Shown here: piece by piece, positions 5,957 through 7,497 of the stretch
Layout: each line of letters begins with the position of its first letter
Numbering within the stretch: the stretch's first letter is position 1
Assembly (NCBI GenBank): GCA_016650185.1
Contig: JAENWE010000093.1
Coordinates: 1 to 7,497 of the forward strand
Source of the DNA: Vicinamibacteria bacterium
GTDB lineage: Bacteria; Acidobacteriota; Vicinamibacteria; Fen-336; JAGNNV01
Reading direction: 5' to 3'
DNA length: 7,497 nt
The notes under the pieces: generated by a model
What the model was told of the DNA's origin: nothing
The model's database searches: none
The model's input: the letters and a program-made list of their open reading frames with translations, nothing else
Program-made: the position numbers and the translations under genes

Positions 5957-6205
5957 GGACTCCGTGAAGATGCGTTGACCAAATTCCGGGGCGGTCTCGA
6001 TCGCGCCAACGCAAGTGGTCGATCCCTCCTCACGAATGGGTCGCCCTTCGGCATCGACGCCGACCTGGGTGAAGACACAGCCAAGTTTGGCCTCTCGAGT
6101 CTTGGCTCGACCGGTTTCGTCCTTGCCCCGGCACCCTTCGGTCTCGTAGGGCACCATGGGCACTCCAATGACGCACACCCGAAAGCGGCGCGGAGGCGGT
6201 TCCAA
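5957..6205 (-). pseudogene. Decayed fragment of an ISKra4-type transposase
   Basis: Within an open frame that runs from 6283 to 5909, the part encoded at about 6205-5957 closely resembles an internal segment of ISKra4-family transposases as I remember them: GVPMVPYETEG, then GRAKTREAKLGCVFTQ, then DAEGRPIREEG, STTCVGAIETAPEFGQRI and FTE. Only about 80 of an expected 400-500 residues remain. Signs of decay are clear. The segment before GVPMV reads VCVI where relatives usually have a DGT-type motif, so an acidic residue is lost. Several Cys (TGC) codons stand where Arg or Tyr is usual. Similarity stops abruptly after FTES, and the remaining residues look random. No terminal inverted repeats or target duplications were found. 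The frame's start lies inside the cyclase gene, so it is unlikely to be translated from there. The family call rests on motif recall. Confidence 0.72.
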
Positions 6206-6215
6206 GGCGCGGTTG

Positions 6216-7497
6216 CTATTTCCGGGGGGTTCCGGCCAGCGATGTCCGGTTGCGGCCCGTCTCCTTCGAGGCGTAGAGGGCATCGTCGGCCGAGCGAATG
6301 AGTTCCTCGGGCGTGTGGTAGCCGAGGTCGGTGCCCGACACCCCGCAGCTTGCGGTGATCCTGATCTTCTCGCTCCCGGCCTTGATCACCCGCTCCGCGA
6401 GGGCCACGCGAAGCCGCTCGGCCATTCGGAACCCAGCCGCTCCGTCGGTATCCGGCAGAATGACGGAGAACTCTTCGCCCCCATAGCGCGCGGCCAGGTC
6501 GCCTCCGCGAACCTGCACCTGGATCTCCGCCGCCGCCGCCTGCAACGCCGCATCCCCGATGGCGTGGCCATGCGTATCGTTGAGCCGCTTGAAATGATCG
6601 AGGTCGATCATCAGAAGCGACAAGGGCTGGCCCGCGCGCGAGGCCTGGGCCACCGCTCGCTCGAGAGAATTGTCGAAGGCGCGACGGTTCAGCAGATTGG
6701 TGAGGCCGTCATGCAGGGCCAGCAGTCGATTCGCTTCCACCAACTCGATCAGGTCGATGGCCGCCGCGGCCTGGTTGGAGATCAGCGAGATCACGCGACC
6801 GGCGCTGGCCTCAAACGCGTTCTTCTGGCCGATGGCGACCAGCGCGCCCTGAAGGCGATTGCGAAAACGAAGGGGATGGACCATGAGAGTCTCGCCCGGA
6901 AGACCGCCGCCGGGCCGGAAGAGAGGCAGGCCGCGATCTCGCGGGGTGTCGATGCGCAGGGGCTCCGCCGGTCCGGTGAGATACCAGGAGATCCAGGTGC
7001 GATCGGATCGGTTGGCGCCCTGGCCGATCCATTCCTCGAACTGTTCGGACATGCCGGGCAGACCCTCGATCGCCTCGCCGCGCAGCCTGACGATCCCCGC
7101 GCCGATCGTGCGTGGGGCCATGTCTTCCACCGCGCGGGCCACGAACTGGTGGATTTCGGGGACCTCGATGATCAGAGCCAGGCTTTGCGACGCGGAGGAG
7201 GCGGCCTCGAACTCCACCTCGCGCTCCGCATGGGCCAGGGTCTCGCGTTCGTTCTCGACCACCTGAGCGATAAGGTGGGCGAGTCGCTGGAGGATCGGCT
7301 CGGCGGCGGAGAGGGCCTGGCTCTCCTCGTGATCCACCACCAGCATGCCGCTGATGGCGCCGCGCACCAGAACCGGAACCGCCAGGAGGGTGCCGATCCG
7401 CATCTGAGTCTTGTAGTAGGGAAGCGACCAGAGCAGCGACCGGAAGTCGGTGGCGTAGAAAGCTCGCCCGCGGTCCAGCACGAAGCCCACCGGATCG
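6216..7497 (-). CDS. GAF-GAF-GGDEF diguanylate cyclase, 5' end beyond window
   Basis: This protein is predicted to make cyclic di-GMP from two GTP in the cytoplasm. The frame is open past the right edge: codons upstream of the GTG at 7490 read DP and continue a GAF-like strand, so the start is outside the window. Counting from that GTG (424 residues): about 1-75 is the C-terminal half of a GAF-like domain (MRIGTLLAVPVLVRGAISGM); about 72-100 is a Glu/Ala-rich helix; about 105-245 is a second GAF-like domain (TLMVHPLRFRNRLQGALVAI). Residues 255-415 are the GGDEF domain: DGLTNLLNRRAF, the metal-binding MIDLDHFKRLNDTHGHAIGD (Asp296, Asn304, Asp305), and the active-site loop GGEEF (337-341). RGGD (328-331), five residues before it, is an intact inhibitory I-site. 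It ends naturally at TGRNRTSLAG. All visible key residues are present, so it should be active and product-inhibited. The ligand of the GAF domains is unknown. Confidence 0.93.
   Translation of the reverse strand, partial: DPVGFVLDRGRAFYATDFRSLLWSLPYYKTQMRIGTLLAVPVLVRGAISGMLVVDHEESQALSAAEPILQRLAHLIAQVVENERETLAHAEREVEFEAASSASQSLALIIEVPEIHQFVARAVEDMAPRTIGAGIVRLRGEAIEGLPGMSEQFEEWIGQGANRSDRTWISWYLTGPAEPLRIDTPRDRGLPLFRPGGGLPGETLMVHPLRFRNRLQGALVAIGQKNAFEASAGRVISLISNQAAAAIDLIELVEANRLLALHDGLTNLLNRRAFDNSLERAVAQASRAGQPLSLLMIDLDHFKRLNDTHGHAIGDAALQAAAAEIQVQVRGGDLAARYGGEEFSVILPDTDGAAGFRMAERLRVALAERVIKAGSEKIRITASCGVSGTDLGYHTPEELIRSADDALYASKETGRNRTSLAGTPRK

Larger units (their letters stand above)
5835..6215. 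other. 381-bp stretch without an intact gene, between the cyclase and the beta-propeller gene
   Basis: This interval separates two functional blocks. Its distal part (about 5957-6205) holds a decayed transposase fragment on the minus strand. Its proximal part (5835-5912) carries the candidate operator, an inverted repeat and the ribosome binding site of the beta-propeller gene. I see no convincing rho-independent terminator after the cyclase stop at 6216, no tRNA-like fold and no further conserved reading frame. Open frames on the plus strand here have the composition of antisense shadows. Confidence 0.7.

Noticed and set aside
5909..6283. The 124-codon frame as a functional small gene.
   Set aside because: Its start is inside the cyclase gene, its ends show no conservation, and the middle matches only an internal piece of a transposase with damaged motifs.
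1..7497. CRISPR arrays, tRNA or rRNA genes, phage genes.
   Set aside because: No regularly spaced repeats, no cloverleaf-like or ribosomal RNA sequence and no phage-like frames were seen.

Overview
The window is GC-rich and almost entirely coding, and every gene I can support lies on the minus strand. It therefore reads right to left. An outer-membrane TolC-type protein and a periplasmic adaptor show a Gram-negative, double-membrane bacterium. The base composition and protein flavour would fit an Acidobacteriota, Verrucomicrobiota, Gemmatimonadota or deltaproteobacterial-type genome, but nothing here fixes the phylum.

Right edge (7497 to 6216): the 3' part of a cytoplasmic signalling protein with two GAF-like domains and a GGDEF diguanylate cyclase domain with intact active and inhibitory sites. 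Its N-terminus lies beyond the window. From 6215 to 5835 there is no intact gene. This stretch holds a decayed fragment of an ISKra4-type transposase (about 5957-6205), then the probable control region of the next gene: an 11-bp-spaced TTAAG-like direct repeat and a 7-bp-arm inverted repeat.

From 5834 to the left edge runs one probable operon or two tightly linked ones: an exported YVTN/YncE-type beta-propeller protein, an OmpR-family response regulator, a two-TM sensor histidine kinase, an exported protein with tandem PepSY-like units, a TolC/CusC-type outer-membrane factor, and an RND periplasmic adaptor cut by the left edge. Several genes overlap: the regulator stop and kinase start share bases (TTGA), the pepSY and tolC genes overlap, and the tolC stop and adaptor start share ATGA. 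An RND pump gene probably follows beyond position 1; that is inference.

Working model: the kinase senses a periplasmic signal, possibly modulated by the beta-propeller and PepSY proteins. The regulator then activates the propeller gene and the pepSY-tolC-adaptor genes through similar TTAAG-N6-(T/G)TA(A/G)G boxes found at 5897-5912 and 2669-2684. These resemble the PmrA/QseB-type box (CTTAAG-N5-CTTAAG). The efflux parts most resemble the heavy-metal (Cus/Czc) branch, but the substrate cannot be read from the window. The most interesting points are the paired operator-like boxes, the beta-propeller gene leading an efflux and two-component locus, the eroded G1 box of the kinase, and the transposase relic just upstream of the control region.
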